Numbered from the stretch's first letter, positions 38,529-50,290 are shown. The stretch: 64,000 nt of DNA from Yersinia hibernica (GCF_004124235.1 NZ_CP032487.1:248001-312000); one strand, 5' to 3'. Numbers and translations: made by a program. The notes: generated by a model from the sequence alone, not told the origin.

Positions 38529-40340
38529 ATGCAACATGCGATTACCTTTGTTATCGCCTCCGCGTGTATCCTTATGATCTGCTACCGTTTATACGGTATC
38601 TTTTTTGTTCGTAAGGTGCTGCGAGTCGATGACAGTGAAGTTACACCTTCCCACACCTTTGAAGATGGTAAAGATTACGTCCCAACTAAAAAATGGGTGA
38701 ACTTTGGTAGCCACTTCGCAGCTATTGCTGCTGCTGGCCCCTTGGTTGGCCCTGTATTGGCAGCACAATATGGCTATTTGCCCGGTTTCCTGTGGTTACT
38801 GATTGGCTGTGTTATCGGTGGTGCCGTGCATGACACCGTGGTTCTGTTCGCCTCAATGAAACATCAGGGTAAGTCCCTGTCTGAAGTGGCGAAATCAGAA
38901 CTTGGGCCAGTCGCGGGCTGGTGTACCGGTCTTGCTATGCTATTTATTATCACTATTACCATGGCTGGGCTGTCGATGGTGGTGGTACATGCCTTGGAGC
39001 GTAACCCTTGGGGTACTTTCGCGGTCTTCATGACAATCCCTATCGCAATTTGTGTTGGTTTATGGGAACGCATGACCGGCAGCATGAAAGGGGCTTCTTA
39101 TGTCGGTATCGCCGCCATTATGGTGTGTGTGTTTGTCGGCCCTTACATTGAAGGCACTTGGCTTGGTGAATGGCTAATGCTGAAAGCCGATACTGTTAGT
39201 ATTATTCTGCCAATGTATGCTTTCTTCGCGACGGCTTTGCCGGTCTGGATGCTGTTAACCCCCCGTGGCTATCTCTCCAGCTTTATGAAAATCGGCGTAT
39301 TTGGTGCACTGATTGTTGGTGTTGTATTTATTAACCCTGAAATTCAATTCCCAGCAGTAACACAGTTCATTCACGGCGGTGGCCCAGTTCTGGCCGGCCC
39401 TGTCTGGCCGTTTATCTCTATTACCATTGCTTGTGGTGCTATTTCTGGTTTCCATGCCTTTATCGGCTCAGGTACTACACCAAAACAGATTGATAAATGG
39501 AGTGATATCTTACCTGTCGGGTTTGGAGCAATGCTGGCCGAATGTATGGTTGGGGTAATGGCCCTGATCGCGGCAACTTCCCTGCATCCTGCTGACTATT
39601 TTGCAATCAACTCTTCGGCGGAGGCCTGGAGTGTGCTGGGTATGGAAGTGGTTAACCTACCAAAACTGAGTCAGGAAATTGGCTTAGATTTGTATGGCCG
39701 CACCGGTGGCGCTGTTACCTTAGCTGTAGGTATGACAGATATCTTCATTCGAGTGCCGTGGTTTAGTAGTTTAGCCGCTTACTTCTTCCAGTTTGTCGTA
39801 ATGTTTGAAGCTGTATTTATCCTGACAGCAGTTGACTCTGGTACCCGTGTTGCTCGCTACCTGCTACAAGATTTCTTGGGCGATATCTGGGCGCCATTGA
39901 AGCGCACTGATTGGTTGCCTGGTACATTAGCGTGTAGTGTTATTGCTTGTGCGCTGTGGGGTTACCTCCTTAACTCCGGTGATATCAACTCGGTTTGGGC
40001 GCTATTCGGCGTATCAAACCAGTTAATGGCTTCTGTGGGGTTAATCATTGGTGCCACTATCATCCTGCGTTTGGCGACCAAACGGGTTTACATGCTGACT
40101 TGTGTGATTCCACTGGCTTACTTGTTTGTCACTGTAAACTATGCGGGTTATTGGATGATTACCCATGTGTACTTCAATGCAGCAGCGAAAGGTTACAACC
40201 TGTTCAATGGTATTATCTCTATCATCATGATGACATTGGGCGTCATTATCCTAATATCAGCACTGAAAAAATGGCGTGAACTGTGGATACGCAGAGCAGC
40301 TGAGATGGCTAGTAATAAAGTGGCCACTGCCAACGCCTGA
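38529..40340 (+). CDS. CstA-family (carbon starvation) transporter
   Basis: This 603-residue membrane protein has many hydrophobic segments and the CstA/BtsT family signatures FGSHFAAIAAAGPLVGPVLAAQYGYLPGFLWLLIG and GAVHDTVVLFASMKHQGKSLSEVAK near the N-terminus, SGFHAFIGSGTTPKQIDKWSD and VDSGTRVARYLLQDFLGD later. E. coli CstA and BtsT (pyruvate/peptide-related carriers, about 700-716 residues) are longer, so this is a shorter subfamily member. I chose the ATG at 38529, eight bases after GGAGA; 38523 is an alternative. It is bounded by terminators on both sides. Confidence 0.88.
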   Translation: MQHAITFVIASACILMICYRLYGIFFVRKVLRVDDSEVTPSHTFEDGKDYVPTKKWVNFGSHFAAIAAAGPLVGPVLAAQYGYLPGFLWLLIGCVIGGAVHDTVVLFASMKHQGKSLSEVAKSELGPVAGWCTGLAMLFIITITMAGLSMVVVHALERNPWGTFAVFMTIPIAICVGLWERMTGSMKGASYVGIAAIMVCVFVGPYIEGTWLGEWLMLKADTVSIILPMYAFFATALPVWMLLTPRGYLSSFMKIGVFGALIVGVVFINPEIQFPAVTQFIHGGGPVLAGPVWPFISITIACGAISGFHAFIGSGTTPKQIDKWSDILPVGFGAMLAECMVGVMALIAATSLHPADYFAINSSAEAWSVLGMEVVNLPKLSQEIGLDLYGRTGGAVTLAVGMTDIFIRVPWFSSLAAYFFQFVVMFEAVFILTAVDSGTRVARYLLQDFLGDIWAPLKRTDWLPGTLACSVIACALWGYLLNSGDINSVWALFGVSNQLMASVGLIIGATIILRLATKRVYMLTCVIPLAYLFVTVNYAGYWMITHVYFNAAAKGYNLFNGIISIIMMTLGVIILISALKKWRELWIRRAAEMASNKVATANA

Positions 40341-40377
40341 TATCATTGATATTCTGAATTCATTGGTTTATCCCTGA

Positions 40378-40412
40378 TAAACGGTCGGAATCTTCCGGCC
40401 GTTTATTTTTTG
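40378..40412 (+). terminator. Terminator after the CstA-family gene
   Basis: ATAAACGG-T-CGGAA (from 40378) pairs with TTCCG-G-CCGTTTAT (to about 40407) around a short TC loop, followed by a T-rich run. This is a long, strong stem 37 bases after the stop. Confidence 0.92.
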
Positions 40413-40477
40413 TTAAGCAAACATGCCGACATTTTGAGTATGCTAATGGCAATTTTGTTAATAACAGGGAAATGCCT

Positions 40478-41008
40478 GTGACCCTAAATGATGTCATTAC
40501 TACAGTTACCGATTTTGTTTGCGAACATGAAACGTGGGCAATGCCTATCGTATTCATTCTTGCTTTTGGTGAGTCGCTCGCCTTTCTTTCCTTGTTATTG
40601 CCTGCAACAGTGATTTTGCTTGGATTGGGCGCATTAATAGGTGAAAGCGGTATTTCTTTCTGGCCGATATGGGCCGCTGCTGTTGCAGGGGCTTTCTTTG
40701 GCGACTGGATCTCCTATTGGATTGGCGATCATTACAAAGATCGCGTCGGTACCCTGTGGCCACTTTCCCGCAACCCCCAAATTCTTGCCCGCGGCCATGC
40801 TTTTTTCGAGCGCTGGGGGTTCTTTGGTGCATTTATTGGCCGTTTCTTTGGCCCACTGCGCGCAGCCGTGCCCTTGGTCGCTGGGATTTGCGCTATGCCA
40901 AAGTTCTATTTCCAATTGGCTAATATCACCTCCGCTATCATTTGGGCATTCGGCATTCTAGCTCCGGGTGCTTTTGGTATTCAGTGGCTTTCTCACTGGA
41001 TAGATTAA
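40478..41008 (+). CDS. DedA-family membrane protein
   Basis: This 176-residue protein has about five membrane segments and the DedA/SNARE-associated motifs FGESLAFLSLLLPATVILLGLGALIG, GAFFGDWISYWIGDHYKDRV and GHAFFERWGFFGAFIGRFFGPLRAAVPLVAG (the F/GRFxGPxR signature). Members flip lipid carriers or act in membrane homeostasis; this one's role is unknown. I chose the GTG at 40478, six bases after AGGGAA; the ATG at 40472 would directly abut that site. Confidence 0.87.
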   Translation: MTLNDVITTVTDFVCEHETWAMPIVFILAFGESLAFLSLLLPATVILLGLGALIGESGISFWPIWAAAVAGAFFGDWISYWIGDHYKDRVGTLWPLSRNPQILARGHAFFERWGFFGAFIGRFFGPLRAAVPLVAGICAMPKFYFQLANITSAIIWAFGILAPGAFGIQWLSHWID

Positions 41009-41148
41009 CGCAGCCTGGACTCTGCAATAGGGCTCATATTTGTGGCTGACAGTTTTAACGCATTTCTAGGCGGCAAAGTAAGTGGTTTTTTATCTGTTTA
41101 TTATCTATGCGTACGGCTTCGCAATATGGCATGTAACGGAAAAACACT

Positions 41149-41164
41149 CTGGACATCCATACAG
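41149..41164 (+). promoter_or_regulatory. Possible LexA box upstream of rmuC
   Basis: CTGG-N8-ACAG with interior ACATCCAT differs from the LexA consensus CTGT-N8-ACAG at one key base and is flanked by A/T-type bases on the right (ACAGTAT). It is 45 bases before the rmuC start. A single degenerate site is weak evidence. Confidence 0.3.
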
Positions 41165-41208
41165 TATCCCCTTACCTTGACTGACAATAGGTTAATGAGG
41201 AGATAACC

Positions 41209-42735
41209 GTGGATATCAGTTTATTTTATGGGCTGGGAGGCTGCCTACTAGGTGGGCTCATTGGTTGGCTGATGGGCTGCTTGTATCAGCAGCGAAATAA
41301 AGCGCAGCAAGATATTGACCGGCGGTTACTGGAACAGGCGTTACAGCAGTCTCAGCAAAATACCTTGGAATTACAGGCTCTTTTACAACGTAATGAACAG
41401 CAATCACGACAAGATGAGTTAGAGCTACGCAATTTGCACAGTCAGTTGGCGGCAAATGCTGAAAAACTGCAGCAGTTGGCTCATTGGCGTAATGAATGTG
41501 AGCAGCTCAATCAAGAGTTAAGAGCTCAACGAGAAGTGAATAGTGCGCAAGAAGCAGAGCTGCGCGAGGTCACGATTCGCTTAGAAGAAACTCGACTGAC
41601 TGCAGAAGAAAAGCAACGTTTACTTCTCAATAGCGAACAGCGGCTCACCACTCAATTCGAGAATTTGGCAAATCGCATCTTTGAACAAACTGGTCGTCGA
41701 GCAGACGAACAAAATAAACAAAGTCTGGATAGTTTATTGTTACCTTTACGGGAGCAGTTGGATGGTTTTCGAAGGCAGGTTCAGGATAGCTTTGGGCAAG
41801 AGTCCCGTGAACGTCATACTCTGACCCATGAAATCCGCAGTTTACAGCAGCTTAATGCGCAAATGGCGAGGGAAGCTCTAAACCTGACTAAAGCCCTCAA
41901 AGGCGATAATAAAACCCAGGGGAACTGGGGAGAAGTCGTGTTAGCGAAAGTGCTTGAAGCTTCAGGGCTGCGCGAGGGTTATGAGTATCAAACCCAAGTT
42001 AGCGTAAAAATTGACAGTCATAGCCGTATGCAGCCGGATGTTATTGTGCGCTTACCGCAGGGCAAAGATGTCGTTATTGACGCAAAAATGTCGTTGGTGG
42101 CTTATGAACGCTATTTTAATAGTGAAGATGATATTGAACGCGAAGCGGCATTAAGTGAACATTTGTCATCATTACGCGCTCATGTCAGGATGCTGGGCCG
42201 CAAAGATTACCAGCAACTTCCTGGTTTACGCTCACTTGACTATGTATTGATGTTTATCCCGGTTGAGCCTGCATTTTTGGTCGCTATTGACCGTCAGCCA
42301 GAATTGATCAGCGAAGCGCTACAACACAATATTATGTTGGTCAGCCCAACAACATTGCTGGTGGCTTTACGTACTATTACTAACTTATGGCGTTACGAGC
42401 ACCAAAGCCAAAATGCGCAGCGTATAGCGGAGAAAGCCGCCAAGCTTTATGACAAATTACGTTTATTTGTTGATGATATGGAATCATTGGGGCAAAGCCT
42501 CGATAAAGCACAGCTAAGTTATCGTCAGGCAATGAACAAACTGGCGCAAGGCCGTGGTAATCTGATTGGGCAAGTTGAAGGTTTTCGCACTCTGGGGGTC
42601 GAGGTAAAACGACCTATTAGTCCAATATTGGCGGAGAAAGCCAGTATGGAGGAAAGCCCGGAGAGTGATTTAGCGCTATCCGATGATGCAGAGTCTGAGA
42701 TGCATGATTCTGCACCGCTGAAGTATCAGGGTTAG
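41209..42735 (+). CDS. rmuC: RmuC DNA recombination-limiting protein
   Basis: This 508-residue protein has an N-terminal membrane anchor (LFYGLGGCLLGGLIGWLMGCLY), a long Gln/Glu-rich coiled coil to about residue 190, then a PD-(D/E)XK nuclease-like RmuC domain with GNWGEVVLAKVLEASGLREG and MQPDVIVRLPQGKDVVIDAKMSLVAYERY. In E. coli loss of RmuC raises inversion between short inverted repeats. The start is a GTG preceded by GAGGAG. The E. coli protein is 475 residues. Confidence 0.95.
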   Translation: MDISLFYGLGGCLLGGLIGWLMGCLYQQRNKAQQDIDRRLLEQALQQSQQNTLELQALLQRNEQQSRQDELELRNLHSQLAANAEKLQQLAHWRNECEQLNQELRAQREVNSAQEAELREVTIRLEETRLTAEEKQRLLLNSEQRLTTQFENLANRIFEQTGRRADEQNKQSLDSLLLPLREQLDGFRRQVQDSFGQESRERHTLTHEIRSLQQLNAQMAREALNLTKALKGDNKTQGNWGEVVLAKVLEASGLREGYEYQTQVSVKIDSHSRMQPDVIVRLPQGKDVVIDAKMSLVAYERYFNSEDDIEREAALSEHLSSLRAHVRMLGRKDYQQLPGLRSLDYVLMFIPVEPAFLVAIDRQPELISEALQHNIMLVSPTTLLVALRTITNLWRYEHQSQNAQRIAEKAAKLYDKLRLFVDDMESLGQSLDKAQLSYRQAMNKLAQGRGNLIGQVEGFRTLGVEVKRPISPILAEKASMEESPESDLALSDDAESEMHDSAPLKYQG

Positions 42736-42868
42736 TTGCATGTTCCTCTTCTGTATGATGTTGAGAAAGCTGCGATTAAGCAGTTGCCTTAATACCAGGT
42801 GAGGTGGGGCTTTCATCGGAGTTCTGGTACAATTCCTCGAAAGATTGACTGAAAAGCAGGCATAGAAA

Positions 42869-43624
42869 ATGGTAGATCAGGAGAAGGAAACCACTCATTT
42901 CGGTTTTCGCACCGTAGCCAAAGAACAAAAAGAAGGCATGGTGGCAGAAGTTTTTCATTCCGTAGCCGCTAAATACGATCTGATGAATGACCTTATGTCG
43001 TTCGGTGTTCATCGTATTTGGAAGCGTTTTACCATTGACTGTAGCGGTGTTCGGCGCGGTCAAAGGGTATTGGATCTAGCTGGTGGTACCGGAGATTTAA
43101 CAGCTAAGTTCTCTCGCCTGGTAGGTGAGCAGGGTGAGGTAGTTCTGGCTGATATCAATGAATCAATGTTGCGTATGGGGCGTGAAAAACTACGCGATAA
43201 AGGTATTGTAGGTAATGTTAGCTACGTACAGGCAAATGCTGAAGCTTTACCATTCCCTGATAATTACTTTGATTGCATTACTATTTCATTCGGTTTGAGA
43301 AATGTAACTGAAAAAGAAAAGGCGTTACGCTCGATGTTTCGAGTACTAAAACCGGGTGGACGTTTATTGGTTCTTGAGTTCTCTAAGCCACTGCTAGAAC
43401 CTTTAAGCAAAGCCTATGATGCATACTCTTTCCATATTTTGCCTAAAATTGGTGAACTTGTGGCACAGGACTCTGAAAGCTACCGTTATTTGGCGGAGTC
43501 TATTAGGATGCATCCGGATCAAGAAACATTGAAAGGCATGATGATAGATGCAGGATTTGAGAACGTAACCTATTCCAATTTAACCGGTGGCATTGTTGCG
43601 TTACATCGGGGTTTCAAGTTTTAA
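42869..43624 (+). CDS. ubiE: UbiE ubiquinone/menaquinone C-methyltransferase
   Basis: This 251-residue SAM-dependent enzyme methylates both the ubiquinone precursor and demethylmenaquinone. It shows [25 protein letters not shown], the SAM motif [12 protein letters not shown] near residue 66, and [38 protein letters not shown]. The length equals E. coli UbiE. It heads ubiE-ubiJ-ubiB. Confidence 0.98.
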   Translation: MVDQEKETTHFGFRTVAKEQKEGMVAEVFHSVAAKYDLMNDLMSFGVHRIWKRFTIDCSGVRRGQRVLDLAGGTGDLTAKFSRLVGEQGEVVLADINESMLRMGREKLRDKGIVGNVSYVQANAEALPFPDNYFDCITISFGLRNVTEKEKALRSMFRVLKPGGRLLVLEFSKPLLEPLSKAYDAYSFHILPKIGELVAQDSESYRYLAESIRMHPDQETLKGMMIDAGFENVTYSNLTGGIVALHRGFKF

Positions 43625-43637
43625 CAGGAATAGGATT

Positions 43638-44291
43638 ATGCCGCTAAAATCACTGATATTTAAATCCTTGCCACTGAAACCAGCGTTGCTATCGCCGCTA
43701 ATAACAGCCGCTATAGAAACATCACTAAATAGCGTGCTCTTTCGCGATAACAGCCTGAAATCTGCACGTTTACGCTTAACGGGGAAAGTCCTGCGTATCG
43801 AATTACGTGAGATGAATTTTCCGCTGTTATTAGTATTTAGTGAGCGGCAGGTTGATGTTTTAAGCCAATGGGATGGTGATGCGGACTGCATAGTGAAAAC
43901 GGATATTACTGTGCTGGTAAAGTTGCGAGACCGCCAACAATTATCGCCTTTGATGCGCAGCGGTGAACTGGCCGTAGAAGGTGATATTCAGGTGGTTCAA
44001 CAGCTTGTCACTTTATTGGATCTTGCCGAGTGGGAACCTGCTGAATGGCTGGCTCCCTATATTGGTGATGTCGCTGCGGAAACTATTGGGCAGGCAGTAC
44101 ATAAAAGTAGCCGTTTTCTCAGTAAGCAATTGCAACAGCAGCAACTTTACTTGGCTGAAGCAATAACCGAAGAATGGCAAATGGCCCCAGCACCGCTAGA
44201 AGTGGTGTGGTTTAACGAAGAGGTTGATGCTACTGCTCGTGCAACCGAGGCTTTGAGTGCCAGGTTGGCAACCATGGAGACAAAACAATGA
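43638..44291 (+). CDS. ubiJ: UbiJ ubiquinone biosynthesis accessory factor
   Basis: This 217-residue protein has an N-terminal SCP2 lipid-binding domain and a C-terminal helix. With UbiK it organises the soluble Ubi complex that hydroxylates and methylates the lipid intermediates. I chose the ATG at 43638 ([21 protein letters not shown]), which follows AGGAATAGGA; a longer frame starts inside ubiE. Its stop overlaps the ubiB ATG by four bases. Confidence 0.93.
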   Translation: MPLKSLIFKSLPLKPALLSPLITAAIETSLNSVLFRDNSLKSARLRLTGKVLRIELREMNFPLLLVFSERQVDVLSQWDGDADCIVKTDITVLVKLRDRQQLSPLMRSGELAVEGDIQVVQQLVTLLDLAEWEPAEWLAPYIGDVAAETIGQAVHKSSRFLSKQLQQQQLYLAEAITEEWQMAPAPLEVVWFNEEVDATARATEALSARLATMETKQ

Positions 44292-45919
44292 CGCCAGGAG
44301 AACTTCGGCGCCTGTATCTTATCATTCGGGTTTTTTTGAGTTATGGACTGGATGAGTTAATCCCGAAGATACGTTTGACATTGCCACTACGCATTGGTCG
44401 CCATCTATTTTTCTGGTTGCCTAATCGCCATAAAGATAAACCGTTGGGTGAGCGTTTACGCCTTGCTTTACAGGAGTTAGGGCCTGTCTGGATCAAATTT
44501 GGTCAGATGATGTCCACGCGCCGCGACCTCTTCCCGCCGGCAATTGCTGATCAGCTTGCGTTATTACAGGATAGAGTTGCTCCATTCGATGGTGCTTTGG
44601 CACGAAAGCATATTGAAATCGCAATGGGTGGGCCGTTAGAAACATGGTTTGATGATTTTGAGCAGAAAGCTCTAGCCTCTGCTTCTATTGCTCAGGTACA
44701 TACGGCGCGTTTAAAAGAGAATGGGCAAGAAGTCGTACTCAAAGTTATTCGGCCTGATATTTTGCCCATTATTAAAGCTGACGTACGTTTGATGTATCGT
44801 CTTGCTGGTTGGGTACCCAAGCTTTTACCTGATGGTCGCAGATTGCGTCCACGGGAAGTTGTACGTGAATATGAAAAAACACTGCTTGATGAGCTAAATT
44901 TGCTGCGCGAGGCTGCTAACGCTATCCAGTTGCGACGTAATTTTGAAGATAGCCCGATGCTGTATATTCCTGAAGTTTATTCTGATTATTGCCGTGAAAG
45001 TGTATTGGTGATGGAGCGAATTTACGGCATACCTGTATCTGATATTACCGCTTTGGAAGATCAAGGCACCAATATGAAGTTGCTGGCTGAGCGCGGGGTT
45101 CAAGTCTTTTTCACTCAGGTGTTTCGTGACAGTTTTTTCCACGCAGATATGCACCCTGGGAATATATTTGTTAGCTATGAACATCCTCACGACCCACTTT
45201 ATATCGGTATTGATTGCGGCATTGTCGGTTCACTGAATAAAGCGGATAAACGCTATCTGGCTGAAAATTTTATTGCTTTCTTTAATCGGGATTATCGGCG
45301 GGTTGCAGAGCTGCATGTCGATTCTGGCTGGGTTCCTCGTGATACTAATGTTGAGGATTTCGAGTTTGCTATCCGCACCGTCTGTGAGCCTATTTTTGAA
45401 AAACCACTGGCGGAAATATCCTTCGGACATGTGTTATTGAATCTTTTTAACACGGCACGCCGTTTTAATATGGAAGTACAGCCACAGCTGGTTCTCTTGC
45501 AGAAAACATTATTGTATGTTGAGGGGCTAGGGCGTCAACTCTATCCGCAGCTTGATCTCTGGACAACAGCTAAGCCATTCCTTGAGAGTTGGTTGCGAGA
45601 TCAAGTTGGTTTGCCTGCGGTTATCCGAGCATTGAAAGAGAAAGCACCATTCTGGGCTGAAAAGTTTCCAGAGTTACCAGAGCTGGTATATGACAGTTTG
45701 CAGCAGCACAAATTATTACAGCAAAGTGTCGATAAACTCACCACTCAGATGCAAGGCCAGCAGCGGCGTCAGGGTCAATCACGATATTTGTTCGGGGTTG
45801 GGGCTACACTATTAGTCAGTGGTACCATTTTATTCTTGGCTGATGCGGTAGAAATCTCAACAGGATTCATTATTGCTGGAGTATTGGCTTGGTTTATTGG
45901 TTGGCGGCGAACCAGTTAA
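44288..45919 (+). CDS. ubiB: UbiB ubiquinone biosynthesis kinase-like ATPase
   Basis: This 543-residue ADCK/ABC1-family atypical kinase promotes ubiquinone synthesis, probably by extracting lipid precursors. It has the KxGQ motif [16 protein letters not shown] near residue 72, the alanine-rich loop [21 protein letters not shown] near 284 and a C-terminal pair of membrane helices ([21 protein letters not shown]...[15 protein letters not shown]). The size equals E. coli UbiB (546). Confidence 0.97.
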   Translation: MTPGELRRLYLIIRVFLSYGLDELIPKIRLTLPLRIGRHLFFWLPNRHKDKPLGERLRLALQELGPVWIKFGQMMSTRRDLFPPAIADQLALLQDRVAPFDGALARKHIEIAMGGPLETWFDDFEQKALASASIAQVHTARLKENGQEVVLKVIRPDILPIIKADVRLMYRLAGWVPKLLPDGRRLRPREVVREYEKTLLDELNLLREAANAIQLRRNFEDSPMLYIPEVYSDYCRESVLVMERIYGIPVSDITALEDQGTNMKLLAERGVQVFFTQVFRDSFFHADMHPGNIFVSYEHPHDPLYIGIDCGIVGSLNKADKRYLAENFIAFFNRDYRRVAELHVDSGWVPRDTNVEDFEFAIRTVCEPIFEKPLAEISFGHVLLNLFNTARRFNMEVQPQLVLLQKTLLYVEGLGRQLYPQLDLWTTAKPFLESWLRDQVGLPAVIRALKEKAPFWAEKFPELPELVYDSLQQHKLLQQSVDKLTTQMQGQQRRQGQSRYLFGVGATLLVSGTILFLADAVEISTGFIIAGVLAWFIGWRRTS

Positions 45920-46120
45920 TATGCTTATTGCTGAAAGTCTCTGTGGATAATCTATTGTGCGGCTTATGAGTAATGTAAAAGGTATTCAAGAAGTCGCTTA
46001 TTTGTTCAAGAAGCTATGCGTTAGTTCAAAATGCGGTAAGTTAGATAGGTATTCACAGCGGTTATATGACGTATAATACGACTTTCTGTGAAACAACCCT
46101 TGTATATAGAGGTGAATGTA

Positions 46121-46387
46121 ATGGGTGGTATAAGTATTTGGCAGCTATTAATCATTGCCGTAATCGTTGTCCTGTTGTTTGGTACTAACAAATTGCGCAC
46201 GCTAGGGTCAGATCTGGGGGCATCCATCAAGGGCTTTAAAAAAGCAATGGGTGATGAGCCACAAGCACCACCAACGGATGCTGATAAAACCAGCAACGAC
46301 GCTGATTTTGCAAAATCGATCGCTGAGAAACAGCAGCCGGTTGTTAAAGCTGAAGAGTCTAAGAGTCACGACAAAGAGCAGGGATAA
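46121..46387 (+). CDS. tatA: TatA twin-arginine translocase subunit
   Basis: This 88-residue protein forms the pore-like oligomer of the Tat pathway that exports folded proteins. I chose the ATG at 46121 after AGAGGTGAA; it gives [43 protein letters not shown]: a single membrane helix, the FG hinge and the amphipathic helix. A longer frame starts at 46088. tatB follows after three bases. Confidence 0.97.
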   Translation: MGGISIWQLLIIAVIVVLLFGTNKLRTLGSDLGASIKGFKKAMGDEPQAPPTDADKTSNDADFAKSIAEKQQPVVKAEESKSHDKEQG

Positions 46388-46390
46388 GCT

Positions 46391-47053
46391 GTGTTCGACA
46401 TCGGGTTTAGTGAACTGCTGCTGGTACTTGTGATCGGTCTGGTCGTCCTTGGGCCAGAACGGCTACCAGTGGCTGTAAGAACAGTCGCTGGTTGGATTCG
46501 TACATTGCGTTCACTTGCGGCCACTGTACAGAACGAATTAGCACAAGAGCTTAAGATACAAGAGTTGCAAGACAGCCTGAAAAAAGCAGAAGAGGCCGGT
46601 TTGCAGAACTTGACCCCTGAGTTGAAAGCCTCCATGGATGAACTCAAAGAGGCTGCGCAAGCGCTGAAGCGGTCTTATCATTCTGACATTGGCTCGGAAG
46701 CACCACACACGATCCACAACCCGCTAGTGACAGAACCGGAGGCGATTCATGATGGAGTGACGCCTGCTGAGTCCGCAACAAAGGCTCAAGCATCCCCTCA
46801 AGCGCCGAGCTCTAATATTGATAAAGCAGTGACTCCGGTAGTGGCCAAAACCACCTCGGATAGTGATGGAAAACCGGTGATTCAGGATGAGGCATTTTCA
46901 GTGTCTGGCTCTGTGTCTGTAGATAGAGAGCCGGTTCCTGTTATGAATGCTCCCGTGACTAAGGCACAAACTGCCACTGCTGACGACATCCATAGCACAG
47001 ATTCACTTCGTGCTGACCAACCTCGAACTCACCAACCTGGCGGCGATCGGTAA
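46391..47053 (+). CDS. tatB: TatB twin-arginine translocase subunit
   Basis: This 220-residue protein, with TatC, recognises twin-arginine signals. It starts with a GTG ([40 protein letters not shown]) with the conserved Glu in the membrane helix and the GPERLP hinge. The C-terminal 120 residues are low-complexity and longer than in E. coli TatB (171), consistent with weak constraint on the tail. Confidence 0.96.
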   Translation: MFDIGFSELLLVLVIGLVVLGPERLPVAVRTVAGWIRTLRSLAATVQNELAQELKIQELQDSLKKAEEAGLQNLTPELKASMDELKEAAQALKRSYHSDIGSEAPHTIHNPLVTEPEAIHDGVTPAESATKAQASPQAPSSNIDKAVTPVVAKTTSDSDGKPVIQDEAFSVSGSVSVDREPVPVMNAPVTKAQTATADDIHSTDSLRADQPRTHQPGGDR

Positions 47054-47055
47054 AC

Positions 47056-47835
47056 ATGGCTGTTGATGATACCCAACCTCTTATTACTCATTTAATAGAA
47101 TTGCGTAAGCGGCTATTGAATTGCATCATCACTATTTTAGTGGTTTTTTTCGTATTGGTTTTTTTTGCCAATGATATTTACCACCTGGTTTCAGCACCGT
47201 TGATCAAACAACTGCCTGTTGGCTCCAGTATGATCGCGACAGATGTCGCATCACCATTTTTTACCCCGATAAAATTGACCATGATGGTCTCGGTGTTTGT
47301 TTCAGCGCCGATGATCCTTTATCAGGTTTGGGCGTTTATCGCCCCTGCGCTGTACAAACATGAGCGCCGCTTGATGGTGCCACTGCTGATATCCAGCAGT
47401 TTCTTATTTTATCTGGGAATGGCCTTTGCTTACTTTGTGGTTTTCCCGTTGGCCTTTGGTTTTTTTGCCAAAACTGCGCCGGAAAGTGTGTTAATCGCAA
47501 CAGATATCACGAAGTACCTTGATTTCGTCATGGCACTTTTTATGGCTTTTGGTATTTCTTTCGAAGTCCCGATTGCGATAATTCTTCTGTGCTGGGCCGG
47601 GGTAACAACCCCTGAAGCATTGAAGAAAAAACGGCCTTATGTGTTTGTTGGCGCTTTTGTTGTGGGAATGCTGCTCACCCCACCTGATGTGTTGTCACAA
47701 ACATTATTAGCAATTCCGATGTATCTATTATTTGAAGTGGGTGTGTTCTTCGCCCGTTTTTACTCCGGTAAACAGCGCCGTACCGATACTGAGGAAGAGG
47801 ATGAAGAAGTCGATAGCCATCCGAAAGAACCTTAA
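47056..47835 (+). CDS. tatC: TatC twin-arginine translocase core subunit
   Basis: This 259-residue protein has six membrane segments and is the signal-peptide receptor of the Tat system. Family motifs are [23 protein letters not shown] at the N-terminus, [23 protein letters not shown] and [14 protein letters not shown] (conserved Glu in a membrane segment). The length matches E. coli TatC (258). A terminator follows at 47856. Confidence 0.98.
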   Translation: MAVDDTQPLITHLIELRKRLLNCIITILVVFFVLVFFANDIYHLVSAPLIKQLPVGSSMIATDVASPFFTPIKLTMMVSVFVSAPMILYQVWAFIAPALYKHERRLMVPLLISSSFLFYLGMAFAYFVVFPLAFGFFAKTAPESVLIATDITKYLDFVMALFMAFGISFEVPIAIILLCWAGVTTPEALKKKRPYVFVGAFVVGMLLTPPDVLSQTLLAIPMYLLFEVGVFFARFYSGKQRRTDTEEEDEEVDSHPKEP

Positions 47836-47855
47836 ATTTCTGCTTTGATATTCTA

Positions 47856-47880
47856 GCCGCCCTCTGGGCGGCTTCTGTTT
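47856..47880 (+). terminator. Terminator between tatC and tatD
   Basis: GCCGCCC (47856-47862) and GGGCGGC (47866-47872) form a GC-rich stem with loop TCT, followed by TTCTGTTTT. It is 20 bases after tatC and ends just before tatD, so read-through would be needed to express tatD from the tat promoter. Confidence 0.85.
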
Positions 47881-47890
47881 TGGAACATCT

Positions 47891-48673
47891 ATGTTTGATA
47901 TCGGCGTGAACTTAACCAGTTCACAATTTGCAAAAGATTGCCCTCAGGTCGTAGCCCGTGCAAAAGAAGCTGGGGTTACCGGTATGCTGATTACCGGTAC
48001 AAATGCTAAAGAAAGCCAGGCTGCACTTGATGTTGCCATGGCCTATCCAGAATATTGCTGGTCAACGGCCGGCGTTCATCCTCATCATGCGAGCAGTTGG
48101 CAAATAGAGGTAGAGCAGCAAATTAGGGCATTGGTAACCAATGACGCTGTCGTCGCCATTGGCGAATGTGGGTTGGATTTTAATCGCAACTTTTCCACTC
48201 CCGCAGCACAAGAAATCGCCTTTACTGCACAGCTTGCTTTGGCCGCTGAACTTTCTTTGCCCGTTTTCTTGCATTGCCGAGAAGCTCACGAACGTTTCAT
48301 CACTCTGCTTTCGCCTTGGCTAGATAAAATTCCCGCGGCTGTGGTGCACTGCTTTACCGGCACTGCTGATGAATTAAATTCTTGCTTGGCATTAGGTCTG
48401 TCTATCGGTATTACCGGTTGGGTCTGTGACGAGCGACGCGGCCTTGAACTTAGGGCGTTATTACCGCGTATTCCTGTTGAGCAATTGCTGCTGGAAACCG
48501 ATGCCCCGTATTTATTGCCGCGAGATATACATCCTAAACCTGCATCCCGCCGCAATGAACCCTGCTTTCTGCCTCATATCGTCCAGCAGGTTGCTGCCTG
48601 GCGACAAGAAGACCCGCAATGGCTGGGACAGAAAACTGATGAAAACGCCCGCCGGATTTTCCGGTTGGTTTAA
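47891..48673 (+). CDS. tatD: TatD metal-dependent nuclease
   Basis: This 260-residue TIM-barrel nuclease is not needed for Tat export despite its location; E. coli TatD is a 3'-5' exonuclease linked to DNA repair. Metal and active-site motifs are intact: [44 protein letters not shown] and [13 protein letters not shown]. The length equals E. coli TatD. hemB starts 14 bases downstream. Confidence 0.96.
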   Translation: MFDIGVNLTSSQFAKDCPQVVARAKEAGVTGMLITGTNAKESQAALDVAMAYPEYCWSTAGVHPHHASSWQIEVEQQIRALVTNDAVVAIGECGLDFNRNFSTPAAQEIAFTAQLALAAELSLPVFLHCREAHERFITLLSPWLDKIPAAVVHCFTGTADELNSCLALGLSIGITGWVCDERRGLELRALLPRIPVEQLLLETDAPYLLPRDIHPKPASRRNEPCFLPHIVQQVAAWRQEDPQWLGQKTDENARRIFRLV

Positions 48674-48678
48674 GTTAG

Positions 48679-49710
<1,032 letters not shown>

Positions 49711-49754
49711 TTCTTTTGTCATCGATAGCAGCTGGATATGAGTCATTAAATAGC

Positions 49755-49780
49755 AAGGTAGGTACTGAGATACCTACCTT
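49755..49780 (+). terminator. hemB-rfaH intergenic hairpin
   Basis: AAGGTAGGTA (49755-49764) and TACCTACCTT (49771-49780) form a perfect 10-base-pair stem with loop CTGAGA. It lies between the convergent hemB and rfaH. The T-run is poor in both directions, so termination strength is uncertain. Confidence 0.75.
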
Positions 49781-49801
49781 GGGTGCAGTGAATTAAGCAT
49801 T

Positions 49802-50290
49802 TTACTGTTTTTCGAACTGACGATTATCCAAGCTTTGTAATACCTGACTATTAAGCATATTCAACAGCAACATTGAGCGAGCTTCGCCATCGGGCTCGGT
49901 ATAAATCGCCTGTAAGCCGGAAAAAATACCCTCTGTAATTGTCACAACATCGCCAGGGGCGGGGACCTCCGGGGCAATGATTTTATCCGCAATATGGGAT
50001 TGCATCTCAGCAATCACGATAGCCGGGATGACCGCGGGCTGTACACCAAACCGCACAAAGTGGCTGACACCTCGGGTGGCACTTATCGTCGTGGTATGAA
50101 TATGCTCCGGATCAAACTCCACAAAGAGATAATTCGGGAATAACGCTTCTATTACTTCAGTTCGTTTTCCGCGCGCTATCTTTTCGATAGTGACTACCGG
50201 TGTCCAGCAGCTCACCTCCTGCCGCTCTAGATGCTCTTTAGCGCGTAAAAGCTGACCACGTTTACAATATAACAAATACCAGTGTTTCAT
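49802..50290 (-). CDS. rfaH: RfaH transcription antiterminator
   Basis: This 162-residue NusG paralogue suppresses pausing and termination in operons with an ops element (LPS core, O-antigen, toxins). It shows [54 protein letters not shown] and a C-terminal [32 protein letters not shown] use the ATG at 50290, giving the E. coli length; an ATG directly before it (50293) would add one methionine. Confidence 0.96.
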   Translation of the reverse strand: MKHWYLLYCKRGQLLRAKEHLERQEVSCWTPVVTIEKIARGKRTEVIEALFPNYLFVEFDPEHIHTTTISATRGVSHFVRFGVQPAVIPAIVIAEMQSHIADKIIAPEVPAPGDVVTITEGIFSGLQAIYTEPDGEARSMLLLNMLNSQVLQSLDNRQFEKQ

